A stretch of 64,000 bases of DNA, from contig JAUHXA010000033.1 of assembly GCA_030427245.1 (NCBI GenBank), positions 1 to 64,000 on the forward strand. The letters run 5' to 3'. Below the pieces are notes generated by a model, which was not told where the DNA came from, ran no database searches, and saw nothing but the letters and a program-made list of their open reading frames with translations. A program made the position numbers and the translations under genes. Source of the stretch: Bacteroidia bacterium. GTDB lineage: Bacteria; Bacteroidota; Bacteroidia; Chitinophagales; UBA2359. How positions within the stretch are numbered: position 1 is the first letter of the stretch; every line of letters begins with the position of its first letter. Shown piece after piece: positions 56,877 through 64,000 of the stretch.

Positions 56877-58182
56877 TTTGTTAATTGCGTCCTTTATTTT
56901 ATTGGCCTTTCCTTCAATTGGTTACGCACAAATAGATGTAGAAAATGCCAACTCCCCCTATTCCAGTATCGGAATAGGAAATGTTCCCAATTCGGGGTTT
57001 GCCATGAATCGCTCGTTGGGCGGTATCACAACAGCCTTCATTTCTCCCGTCAATATCAATTACCACAACCCCGCATCTTATGCCTCTATAAGGTTGACTA
57101 CCTTAGAAACAGCTCTTGACGCTAAAAATAGTTGGCTCAAACAAAACGAACTAGCACAGTCTTCAGGTGATGCTTCTCTGGGTTATGCAGCATTGGCTTT
57201 TCCTGTTAGCAATTACGGTGGCTTGAGTGTAGGTATTTTGCCTTTTAGTAAGACTCATTACGACGTAACAGAAACGGTTGACAACGAACTCTTAGGAGGC
57301 ACACAAGATTATCGTTTCATCGGTGATGGTCAGACCCACCAATTCTATTTAGGCACTGCCTTCAAAGTCCGCTTCAACAAAACCCAAGTTTCTATTGGAG
57401 CAAATGGAGCCTTCTTATTTGGCGCACTTAGCAAGGAAGTTCGAGTAAATTTCCCTGAATTGACCAATGCTTTTACCACTCGACGAACAGAAACCTTAAA
57501 CTTTCGTGGTTTTACTTGGAATACAGGATTGCTAATCACCCAACCTTTGAAAGGAGATGAAAGTTTTGTTACTATTGGCTTGAGTGCTCGTCCAAAAATA
57601 GGAACACATGCTGAACGGGATATTGTTTGGGATAGAATTGTAGAAAGCAACAATTTGGTGGCCGTTGTAGACACCCTTAAGCTTACAGGCGTAATAGATG
57701 GGGATATTGACCTACCTTCTTTGTTTAGTGTTGGAGTCATGTATTCTAATAAAAACAGCTTCTTGATTGGTGCAGACATCAGCTTTGAAAATTGGGAAGA
57801 TTTTAGAGATTTTGGAGAAGCCAACACAGCTATGGTCAATGCTACAAAATTTTCATTGGGAGTAGGTTTTGTTCCTTCACCCAAAAATTTAGGACGTTCT
57901 TTTGGAGATTACTTTAGTAGGGTTCACTACCGATTTGGAGGACGCTACAATACTGGCAACCTCATGATAGAAGGCAATCGCATCACAGAATTTGCAGTCA
58001 CAACAGGTTTAGGCTTGCCTCTCAGAAGAAGCGCTGTTGGAAGTAGTGGTACATTAAACCTTTCATTTGAAGTGGGTCAAAGAGGAAGTATAGATAATAA
58101 TCTAATTCGTGAAACCTTTTTAAACACTACAATTGGCATATCCCTAAACGATATTTGGTTTATAAAACGAAAGTTCAACTAA
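56854..58182 (+). CDS. Outer-membrane beta-barrel protein (OmpP1/FadL- or PorV-like)
   Basis: The 442-residue product has a signal peptide (SLLIASFILLAFPSIGYAQ) and alternating beta-strands to the end, with a C-terminal Phe-containing strand (SLNDIWFIKRKFN). Segments such as NSPYSSIGIGNVPNSGFAMN, HNPASYASIR and GIGLEN-like turns resemble barrels of the FadL/PorV group. The gene lies between coaX and a TPR gene, the usual place of an outer-membrane protein in this conserved cluster. Its cargo is not known. ATG 56854 is used; it lies inside coaX. Confidence 0.8.
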   Translation: MLQKIRNSLLIASFILLAFPSIGYAQIDVENANSPYSSIGIGNVPNSGFAMNRSLGGITTAFISPVNINYHNPASYASIRLTTLETALDAKNSWLKQNELAQSSGDASLGYAALAFPVSNYGGLSVGILPFSKTHYDVTETVDNELLGGTQDYRFIGDGQTHQFYLGTAFKVRFNKTQVSIGANGAFLFGALSKEVRVNFPELTNAFTTRRTETLNFRGFTWNTGLLITQPLKGDESFVTIGLSARPKIGTHAERDIVWDRIVESNNLVAVVDTLKLTGVIDGDIDLPSLFSVGVMYSNKNSFLIGADISFENWEDFRDFGEANTAMVNATKFSLGVGFVPSPKNLGRSFGDYFSRVHYRFGGRYNTGNLMIEGNRITEFAVTTGLGLPLRRSAVGSSGTLNLSFEVGQRGSIDNNLIRETFLNTTIGISLNDIWFIKRKFN

Positions 58183-58395
58183 ACTTTCTTGACATAAAAA
58201 TGTCCAAATAATACCCTTCAACACTTAACAAGTCACAATTTTTAGTGTTATCTTTACACTCTTATGACTCTGCTCATAGCAAACCCTGCTCATTTTTATT
58301 GAAAGCCTAACTTAGTTTACCCCTAATCATCAAGTATTCTTTTATTAAGAACACAATCATTCTATATAATCATCAAATTAAAAAACAGAGGACCT

Positions 58396-59952
58396 ATGCA
58401 AAGAATCATGCAAGTCAAATGGATAATGTTATTAGCTATCGTATTGGTAGGACTGACCAGTACAGACTGTTTTGCTCAAAAAAAGAAAAAGAAAAAAAGC
58501 AAAAACAAAACAGAAAAAGTAGAAAAGAAAACTACTCCCGAACAGACCCTAGATACATCTGAATCGGATGCTTTACTATCAGAAGATGGTGATTTGTGGG
58601 GTCCAGATAGTGCTGCAACGGTAAGAAACTACTCCTTGTATCGTGAGTTTTTCAAACAAAAGTCTTATGATGATGCGCTTCCTTATTGGAGAGAAGTAAT
58701 CAAAAATGCACCTGCGGCCAGAAAAACACCTTACTTGGACGGAGAAGATATGTATATAGCTAAGCTAGAAGCCCTATATACAACTGTGTGCAAGGATGGC
58801 ACAGAGTTGGAAGGCTGGAAACGAAGCAGTGAATGTAGAGACAATGATGGCTTTCAAGAATACAAAATAGCTGATCAAGCAAAGGCAGATGCTTACATGG
58901 ATTCGATTGACCAACTATACAGCAAACGAATTGAGCATTTTGGTGAAGAAGGCTATATTTGGGCTTTGCGTTCTCGTTTATTGAACAACTATAAGCCTGA
59001 TATGGAAGATAGTATCTACCAATTGCGTGCAAAATCTATTGAGATTGATGCTGAGAGTGCTATGTACGACATTGTTTACTATCAATACAAAGATGTGGTA
59101 AACATGTTCAAAGACAAAAAAATTGATGCGGACAAATTCAACGAACTATACGATGAATTATACGGCATCATGGAACACAATGCAGAGAACCACGAGGAAG
59201 AAAGAATTGCCGAGCAGTATGCTAAGTATGGTGAAAAAATGGAAGACTGGAGAGAGAGATACGAAGAAGCAATGGATACCAAAAGAGCCAATGCTGCAAC
59301 GGATTGCCCGACTGTAAAAGAAGTTTGGGGTGGAAAATATAGAGAGAATCCAAATGACATGAAAATGGTCAAAACGGTTTATTCTAAATTGAAGAGAAGC
59401 AGATGTACCAGCGATCCTTTGTTTATGGAATTGATGCTCAAAATGTATGAGTTAGAACCTAAAGGTTCACTTGCGAGATACATTGCAGTTCAATACCAAA
59501 AGAAAAAGGACTACGAGACTGCTATGACTTGGTACAAAAAATCATTGGACACAGAAACGGACATCACCAAAAATGCCTCTACTTATTTGAAGTTGGCTAA
59601 AATGGAGCAAATCAAAGGAAATTATTCTCAAGCTCGTAACTATGCTCGAGATGCTGCTAAAATGCGTGCAGGTTGGGGAGATCCTTATATCTTGATTGGT
59701 AACTTGTATGCGAGTAGTGTGAATAAAGTAAGCGATGGCTTGGGTGGACGTTCTGTATATTGGGCGGCTGTTGATATGTATGCCAAAGCCAAAGAAATTG
59801 ACCCTGCAGCGGCTTCTGAAGCTCAACAAAAAATCAATAAATTTGCAGGTGCATTTCCTAGCAAAGAAGATGTATTCTTGAAATTACAAAAATCTCCTGG
59901 TTCATCTTTTGTAGTTGGTGGTTGGATTCAACAACGTACAACAATCAGATAA
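58396..59952 (+). CDS. Secreted TPR protein of the coaX-lptC cluster
   Basis: The 518-residue product has a signal peptide (MLLAIVLVGLTSTDCFAQ), a Lys-rich linker (KKKKKKSKNKTEKVEK) and helical repeats. TPR-like units include LYREFFKQKSYDDALPYW, VQYQKKKDYETAMTWYKK and KLAKMEQIKGNYSQARNYA. It is probably a periplasmic scaffold. Its place between an outer-membrane barrel and lptC suggests a link to envelope biogenesis. A terminator follows the stop. Confidence 0.82.
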   Translation: MQRIMQVKWIMLLAIVLVGLTSTDCFAQKKKKKKSKNKTEKVEKKTTPEQTLDTSESDALLSEDGDLWGPDSAATVRNYSLYREFFKQKSYDDALPYWREVIKNAPAARKTPYLDGEDMYIAKLEALYTTVCKDGTELEGWKRSSECRDNDGFQEYKIADQAKADAYMDSIDQLYSKRIEHFGEEGYIWALRSRLLNNYKPDMEDSIYQLRAKSIEIDAESAMYDIVYYQYKDVVNMFKDKKIDADKFNELYDELYGIMEHNAENHEEERIAEQYAKYGEKMEDWRERYEEAMDTKRANAATDCPTVKEVWGGKYRENPNDMKMVKTVYSKLKRSRCTSDPLFMELMLKMYELEPKGSLARYIAVQYQKKKDYETAMTWYKKSLDTETDITKNASTYLKLAKMEQIKGNYSQARNYARDAAKMRAGWGDPYILIGNLYASSVNKVSDGLGGRSVYWAAVDMYAKAKEIDPAAASEAQQKINKFAGAFPSKEDVFLKLQKSPGSSFVVGGWIQQRTTIR

Positions 59953-59987
59953 TTTAGTAATTATTGACTACTAATTGGTCATAGACG

Positions 59988-60024
59988 AAAGCACAGATAT
60001 TACCTTCAATGTCTGTGCTTTTTT
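59988..60024 (+). terminator. Rho-independent terminator
   Basis: AAAGCACAGATATT and AATGTCTGTGCTTT pair with a short loop and are followed by a T-run. It separates the TPR gene from lptC, so lptC probably has its own promoter. Confidence 0.8.
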
Positions 60025-60156
60025 ATTTGTATTTGCCAACTAAAAGAGCCATAATTGCGTTTTTTTAACACGGCTAATCAACAACATTTGTGATTCATCA
60101 GATGAAGGCATCTATCTATGAAACCTTCAATCAATGAATAAGAAAAACATATTTTT

Positions 60157-60717
60157 ATGCCCTTCAAACCTTCACTTCAAATCCATAAAACCCTTCAATA
60201 CCTCATTATCAGCCTCTTGTTTGTGGGCTGCCAAAACAGTATAGAAGAAATCAACGACCTGACTGAACAAATGCAACCCGATGTGGAAACGGTTTGTGAT
60301 GTTGAAATCCTATACAGTGAAGAAGGTAAAATGCGAGTACAATTGGAAGGGCCTCTCCTACTACGCCACAAAACCAAAGAACCTTTTACGGAGTTTCCTG
60401 GGGGAGTGACTGTCACTTTTTTTGAACAATCACTGAAACCTACCAGTAAACTAACTGCGAAATACGCCATTCGCCGAGAAAAAGACAGTGAAACCGTAGT
60501 ACGAGACAGCGTGATTTGGTACAATATTTATAAAAAAGAACAGCTCGAAACGGAGGAGTTGATATGGAACGAAAAAACCAATAAGATTTCTTCAGACAAG
60601 TTTGTAAAAATCACTACCGAAACGGAAAGCATTTTTGGCGAAGGTTTTGAAGCCGACCAAAATTTCACCTCCTACAAAATCAAAAAAATTCATGGGCAAG
60701 TCCGAATCAAAAAATGA
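60157..60717 (+). CDS. lptC: LPS-export ABC transporter periplasmic protein LptC
   Basis: The 186-residue protein has a lipoprotein-type signal (YLIISLLFVGC) and an LptC beta-jellyroll. Strands include VETVCDVEILYSEEGKMRVQ, EFPGGVTVTFFEQ, LTAKYAIRREKDSETVVR and the late FGEGFEADQNFTSYKI, which is typical of the family. It carries lipopolysaccharide from LptBFG toward LptA. The lipoprotein form is common in Bacteroidota. It overlaps the following GT4 gene by 26 bp, which suggests translational coupling. Confidence 0.88.
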   Translation: MPFKPSLQIHKTLQYLIISLLFVGCQNSIEEINDLTEQMQPDVETVCDVEILYSEEGKMRVQLEGPLLLRHKTKEPFTEFPGGVTVTFFEQSLKPTSKLTAKYAIRREKDSETVVRDSVIWYNIYKKEQLETEELIWNEKTNKISSDKFVKITTETESIFGEGFEADQNFTSYKIKKIHGQVRIKK

Positions 60718-61846
60718 TAACAAAGTCATCGGAGTAAATGCCCGTTTCCTCCTCAAAGACTTGGAAGGCATTGGTAGGTTCACCGCCGAAATATTGAAGC
60801 GCATCACCACCCAACATCCCGATTATCAATTCGTTTTCTTTTTTGATCGCCCTTACGAAAAAAAATATTTGTTCTCCGACAACATTATTCCCGTTGTCCT
60901 CTCTCCACCTGCAAGGCATCCTTTTTTATGGTATATATGGTTTGAATGGGCGATTGTACGAGCATTGAAACAATACAAAGCCGATGTATTTTTGACCACA
61001 GATGGATATGCTTCCTTACGGACCAATGTACCGACTGTATTGGTAATACACGACCTTGCTTTTGAGCATTTTCCCGAACAAATCCCCTTTCTACCCTGTC
61101 GTTTTTTGCAGCACTTCTCCCCAAAATATGCCCAAAAAGCGAAGCGCATTTGCACTGTTTCGCAATACAGCAAACAGGATTTGGTAGAACGATATGGCAT
61201 CTCTCCGTCAAAAATTTCCGTCACCTCCAATGCTGCAAGTCCTATTTTTCAGCCCATTGAAAATGAGAAAAGAAAAAAAGCCATCCAACTGCAATATGCT
61301 AACGGAGAAGAATATTTTCTTTTTGTAGGAGCGATTCATCCTCGAAAAAACTTATCAAACTTACTTTCTGCTTTTGAAGACTTCAAAACAAAAACCAACG
61401 CTCCTACCCTCCTCCTCATTGCAGGAAGAAAAGCTTGGAACAGTGATAAGGCATTGGAAGTCTATGAAAATATGACATTTCAACAGGATGTTATTTTTCT
61501 TGGCAGATTGGACTTGTCGGTGCTGATTGAAGTAATCGGCTCGGCTTTGGCACTTACCTTTCCTTCTGTTTTTGAAGGTTTTGGACTTCCGATATTGGAA
61601 GCGATGCACTGTGATGTTCCTGTTATTACCTCTCGTGTTTCTTCGATGCCCGAAGTAGCAGGAGAGGCTGCTTTGTTGGTGAATCCTTTTGAAGTAGAAA
61701 GCATTGCCGCAGCTCTATGTCAAATGTATGAACAGCCCAAACTCCGTCAAAAATTGATTGAAAAAGGGCGATTGCAACGTTTAAAATTCAGTTGGCAACA
61801 TAGTGCGGATGAATTGTGGAGGCAAATTTTGAAGGTCAATAGATAA
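60692..61846 (+). CDS. GT4 family glycosyltransferase
   Basis: The 384-residue enzyme has the GT-B fold. The N-terminal Rossmann domain starts at VIGVNARFLLKDLEGIGRFT with a Gly-rich loop. The acceptor side contains PTVLVIHDLAFEHFPEQIPF and ICTVSQYSKQDLVERYG. The C-terminal nucleotide-sugar domain has FVGAIHPRKNLSNLL, the E-x7-E motif in ALTFPSVFEGFGLPILEAM, and VITSRVSSMPEVAGEAAL. It transfers a sugar from an activated donor, perhaps to LPS or another surface glycan. ATG 60692 lies inside lptC and fits the conserved N-terminus. Acceptor unknown. Confidence 0.93.
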   Translation: MGKSESKNDNKVIGVNARFLLKDLEGIGRFTAEILKRITTQHPDYQFVFFFDRPYEKKYLFSDNIIPVVLSPPARHPFLWYIWFEWAIVRALKQYKADVFLTTDGYASLRTNVPTVLVIHDLAFEHFPEQIPFLPCRFLQHFSPKYAQKAKRICTVSQYSKQDLVERYGISPSKISVTSNAASPIFQPIENEKRKKAIQLQYANGEEYFLFVGAIHPRKNLSNLLSAFEDFKTKTNAPTLLLIAGRKAWNSDKALEVYENMTFQQDVIFLGRLDLSVLIEVIGSALALTFPSVFEGFGLPILEAMHCDVPVITSRVSSMPEVAGEAALLVNPFEVESIAAALCQMYEQPKLRQKLIEKGRLQRLKFSWQHSADELWRQILKVNR

Positions 61847-62071
61847 TATTTTTAAAAAAAACTTTGAAAAACTTGGTTAGTTAGAACATGATGTGATTGA
61901 CTTTCTTAGAAGATACTTTGCTCCTGTCAAGAGAATCACACTCATGACATCCTAAAAATAGGTCCCATTGAATTGAACTACCCGATTAAACACTTCCTTT
62001 TTATTGAAGTCTAAGAGTAATACCTATGCTTCCCTCCCACTTTTTATCATTTCTTCAAAAATTGAAATTGT

Positions 62072-62665
62072 ATGAAACAATTTATTGGTTTACTATCGTT
62101 TATCGCTTTGATGACATTGGGACAGGCTACGCTATTTGCACAAGGGCAACCGCATTGGGTCTTGGAAAAAAAGGCAAAAAAAGAGGCTTACAAAAAGGAC
62201 TATAAAGAAGACAAGGACTACTACAAAGAAAAAATGAAAGCACACAAAGAGGTACACAAAAAACATAATCACAAACACCACAATGGGCAACAGGCTAAAG
62301 ATGTTCGTCAGGTTCGTAAATGGGATAAGTCCAAAGGAAAAAGCCGAGGAACAGGTGAATACGGACGAGGTAGAAAATGCGGCAATGAGGGTTCTTATGG
62401 TCAAGGTGGCACAGATAGGACAAATAGAGGAACAAATACGAACAGAGAAATCGAAAATCGAAGAGGAAATACCAATACGACTACTCCCTATCCAAGAACA
62501 ACTTCCCCTACAAATGAAAAGGTGAAAGTTGTAACCAAACCCACAACTCCTACTAGCACCAAACCCAGAATGATTGTCCGTCCTCAACCGACGACCACAC
62601 CTACTACGACTCCAACTACCTCTCCTACCGATGGCGGATTGAAGGGTAGAAGGGCTTTTAATTAA
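62072..62665 (+). CDS. Small secreted basic protein, His/Lys- and Thr/Pro-rich
   Basis: The 197-residue product has a signal peptide (FIGLLSFIALMTLGQATLFAQ). The mature protein has a Lys/Tyr/Asp-rich repeat-like part (KKDYKEDKDYYKEKMKAHKE), a His cluster (HKKHNHKHHN), a Gly/Arg/Asn-rich part and a Thr/Pro tail (PTTTPTTTPTTSPTDGG). Low complexity throughout; it is probably disordered. The His cluster could bind metal. No family is recognised. A terminator follows. Confidence 0.6.
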   Translation: MKQFIGLLSFIALMTLGQATLFAQGQPHWVLEKKAKKEAYKKDYKEDKDYYKEKMKAHKEVHKKHNHKHHNGQQAKDVRQVRKWDKSKGKSRGTGEYGRGRKCGNEGSYGQGGTDRTNRGTNTNREIENRRGNTNTTTPYPRTTSPTNEKVKVVTKPTTPTSTKPRMIVRPQPTTTPTTTPTTSPTDGGLKGRRAFN

Positions 62666-62731
62666 ATCAACACCAAAATTCAAATTCAAGGAATATACTA
62701 AACAGTAGAAGCAATTGAACTTGAACCAAAA

Positions 62732-62779
62732 GAAGGCTAAATTTTCTTCAAAATAGAAGAAGATTTAGCCTTTTTATAT
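62732..62779 (+). terminator. Hairpin terminator
   Basis: AAGGCTAAATTTTCTTC and GAAGAAGATTTAGCCTT form a long stem with a T-run after it, about 70 bp behind the gene at 62072-62665. Confidence 0.8.
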
Positions 62780-62923
62780 TTTACAAAATGGTAAAAATCT
62801 AAATTTAGCAGGCTCTTTGTCACCAACCGACTACAAACTAACGGCTCGCTTATTCTGCAATTGCAGCATTATTGCTAATTTTGTGGCATCCAAAAGAAAA
62901 ATTATTGCGTTTTACCACTTATT

Positions 62924-63020
62924 AAAAAAGAAAAAATAACTCATCGACCAATATTCCCCTTTTGAAAGGGGATGGGGTATGTTAGCAAAAGAAAACGAAG
63001 AGTTATTTTTTTACCCTTAC
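62924..63020. mobile_element. 119-bp MITE-like element, copy 4 (97 bp, internal deletion)
   Basis: The same ends as the other copies, but 22 bp of the central hairpin are missing, so the middle reads CCCCTTTTGAAAGGGG. Flanks are TTATT and TTAGA, so the duplication is only partly kept. One right-arm base differs (CGAAGAG). Confidence 0.8.
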
Positions 63021-63058
63021 TTAGAAAATTACTTGTTTCCAAACACTAAAAAAGATAT

Positions 63059-63538
63059 ATGTTGACATATAAAAAAATAATCATTGCCGTTGTCGTTGCC
63101 TGTCTGGGATTTGTTGCTGCTTGTGAAGTAGATGTTCCAAGTGTACCCGTGAGTAGTGCCGAGCAAATTCAAGCCTATTTGACAGCAAACAATTTATCAA
63201 CTGTTGCCCAAGAAACCGAATCGGGCTTGCACTACATCATTGAAGAAGAAGGTGTTGGTCCTCATCCGACTACTTCTTCTGTCGTAACAGTTCATTATCG
63301 AGGTACTTTGGCGGACGGAACTGTTTTTGATTCTTCTTATGAGCGTGGACAGCCTTCTTCTTTCGGCTTAGGCTCGGTGATTTCGGGATGGAGTGAAGGG
63401 ATGTTGCTTTTCAAAAGAGGAGGAAGCGGCAAGCTCATTATTCCCTATGAGTTGGCTTATGGAAGTTCGGGCAATGGTGACATTCCTCCCAATACCATCA
63501 TCATTTTTGACATAGAGTTGTTCGACTTTTCCAAATAA
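63059..63538 (+). CDS. FKBP-type peptidyl-prolyl isomerase lipoprotein
   Basis: The 159-residue protein has a lipoprotein signal (IIIAVVVACLGFVAAC). The FKBP domain (about 62-158) is complete, with VTVHYRGTLADGTVFDSSYE, GWSEGMLLFKRGGSGKLIIP, YELAYGSSG and the C-terminal IIIFDIELFDF. It speeds Xaa-Pro isomerisation of exported proteins in the periplasm or outer-membrane face. Between signal and domain lies a short helical linker (AEQIQAYLTANNL). The catalytic aromatic pocket residues Tyr, Phe and Trp are present. The 119-bp element, copy 4, ends 38 bp upstream. Confidence 0.95.
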   Translation: MLTYKKIIIAVVVACLGFVAACEVDVPSVPVSSAEQIQAYLTANNLSTVAQETESGLHYIIEEEGVGPHPTTSSVVTVHYRGTLADGTVFDSSYERGQPSSFGLGSVISGWSEGMLLFKRGGSGKLIIPYELAYGSSGNGDIPPNTIIIFDIELFDFSK

Positions 63539-63614
63539 ACTGTTACTACCTTTGTTGAACTAATCAAGTATTTATTAGACACGTATACTGTATTTCTGTA
63601 AAAAAAAATGACAG

Positions 63615-64000
63615 ATGAAAGACACTTTAAAAAGACTATTTAAACCTTTTATTAAAAATAATTTAACCTGGAAACTGTTAAAACCTTTTGCTTCGTTAGG
63701 TAGTTTTATGAAGTATGAGCGAACAGTTATTGAGAGTAAAGGTGTTTTCGACCATTTATTTAATGATTCAATAGTACAAAATGGTCCCTTCAAAAACATG
63801 GCTTATCCTTCCTTGAATTTTAAAGCAGATTTATTTTATCCCAAATTGATTGGGAGTTACGAAAGTGAGATTCAAAGTCATGTAGATAAATTGTGTAAAC
63901 AGAACTATTCAGAAATCATAAATATTGGTTGTGCAGAGGGCTATTATGCTGTGGGTATGGCAATGAGAATGTCCAATACTAAAGTTTATGCTTATGATAT
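63615..64000 (+). CDS. SAM-dependent methyltransferase, N-terminal part (3' cut by window)
   Basis: An open frame starts at ATG 63615 and runs off the window (128 codons seen). A basic N-terminus (MKDTLKRLFKPFIKNNLTWK) leads to a helical region. The Rossmann motif I, INIGCAEGYYAVGMAMR, is followed by VYAYDI, as in class I methyltransferases. An ATG seven bases upstream is out of frame. The substrate cannot be decided from the N-terminal part. Confidence 0.8.
   Translation, partial: MKDTLKRLFKPFIKNNLTWKLLKPFASLGSFMKYERTVIESKGVFDHLFNDSIVQNGPFKNMAYPSLNFKADLFYPKLIGSYESEIQSHVDKLCKQNYSEIINIGCAEGYYAVGMAMRMSNTKVYAYD

Overview
The window looks like chromosomal DNA from a Bacteroidota bacterium, probably of the Saprospiria/Chitinophagia type (inference). 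It is AT-rich. Promoter-like sites follow the TTTG / TAnnTTTG pattern of that phylum. atpD-atpC form their own unit, the epsilon subunit is very short, and many products are lipoproteins, OmpA, SPOR, TPR or carboxypeptidase-regulatory-like envelope proteins. No rRNA, tRNA, phage, integrase or intact transposase gene was recognised.

Layout. 1-7.5 kb: end of a D-threonine-aldolase-family gene, a DMT transporter, a large secreted glycosidase, a macro-domain protein, half of an MFS transporter and a YiiX-like cysteine hydrolase. 7.5-10.8 kb: a minus-strand Mn/Zn/Fe ABC operon whose permease carries a DtxR-type repressor as its C-terminal domain, with a matching promoter and palindromic operator in front. 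11-24 kb: an OmpA protein, an esterase, a baeRF protein, dnaG, an Rpn-type nuclease, a sterol-desaturase/DUF2147 fusion and a LytS/LytTR-type two-component pair. 24-32 kb: a PgpH-like 7TM-HD phosphodiesterase, atpC-atpD, a PorE-like TPR/propeller/CRD protein ending in SPOR, and Hsp20. 33-39 kb: an SF1 helicase, then 3.4 kb of non-coding repeats holding 4.35 copies of a 169-bp tandem repeat, a terminator and a 22-repeat CRISPR array with no cas gene in the window. 39-54 kb: an MgtC/DUF4010 membrane protein, a TPR protein, a zinc-ribbon protein, a Nif3-like protein, two tandem GT39-like glycosyltransferases, a C1 peptidase, a DUF349 protein, a PrsW-like protease and a free-standing CRD protein. 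54-64 kb: coaX, an outer-membrane protein, a TPR protein, lptC and a GT4 glycosyltransferase in close order, then secreted proteins, an FKBP isomerase and the start of a methyltransferase.

Non-coding elements stand out. A 119-bp inverted-repeat element, with 5-bp target duplications at two copies, occurs four times (1.6, 32.6, 47.5 and 62.9 kb), and its arms show paired base changes. Short tandem repeats (7-mers, 8/9-mers) sit directly behind stop codons. Long inverted repeats at 18.9 and 38.9 kb share a 19-mer. Strong hairpin terminators close many genes. The most interesting items are the cas-less CRISPR locus with its flanking tandem repeat, the 119-bp element family, and the self-contained metal-uptake/repressor fusion operon.
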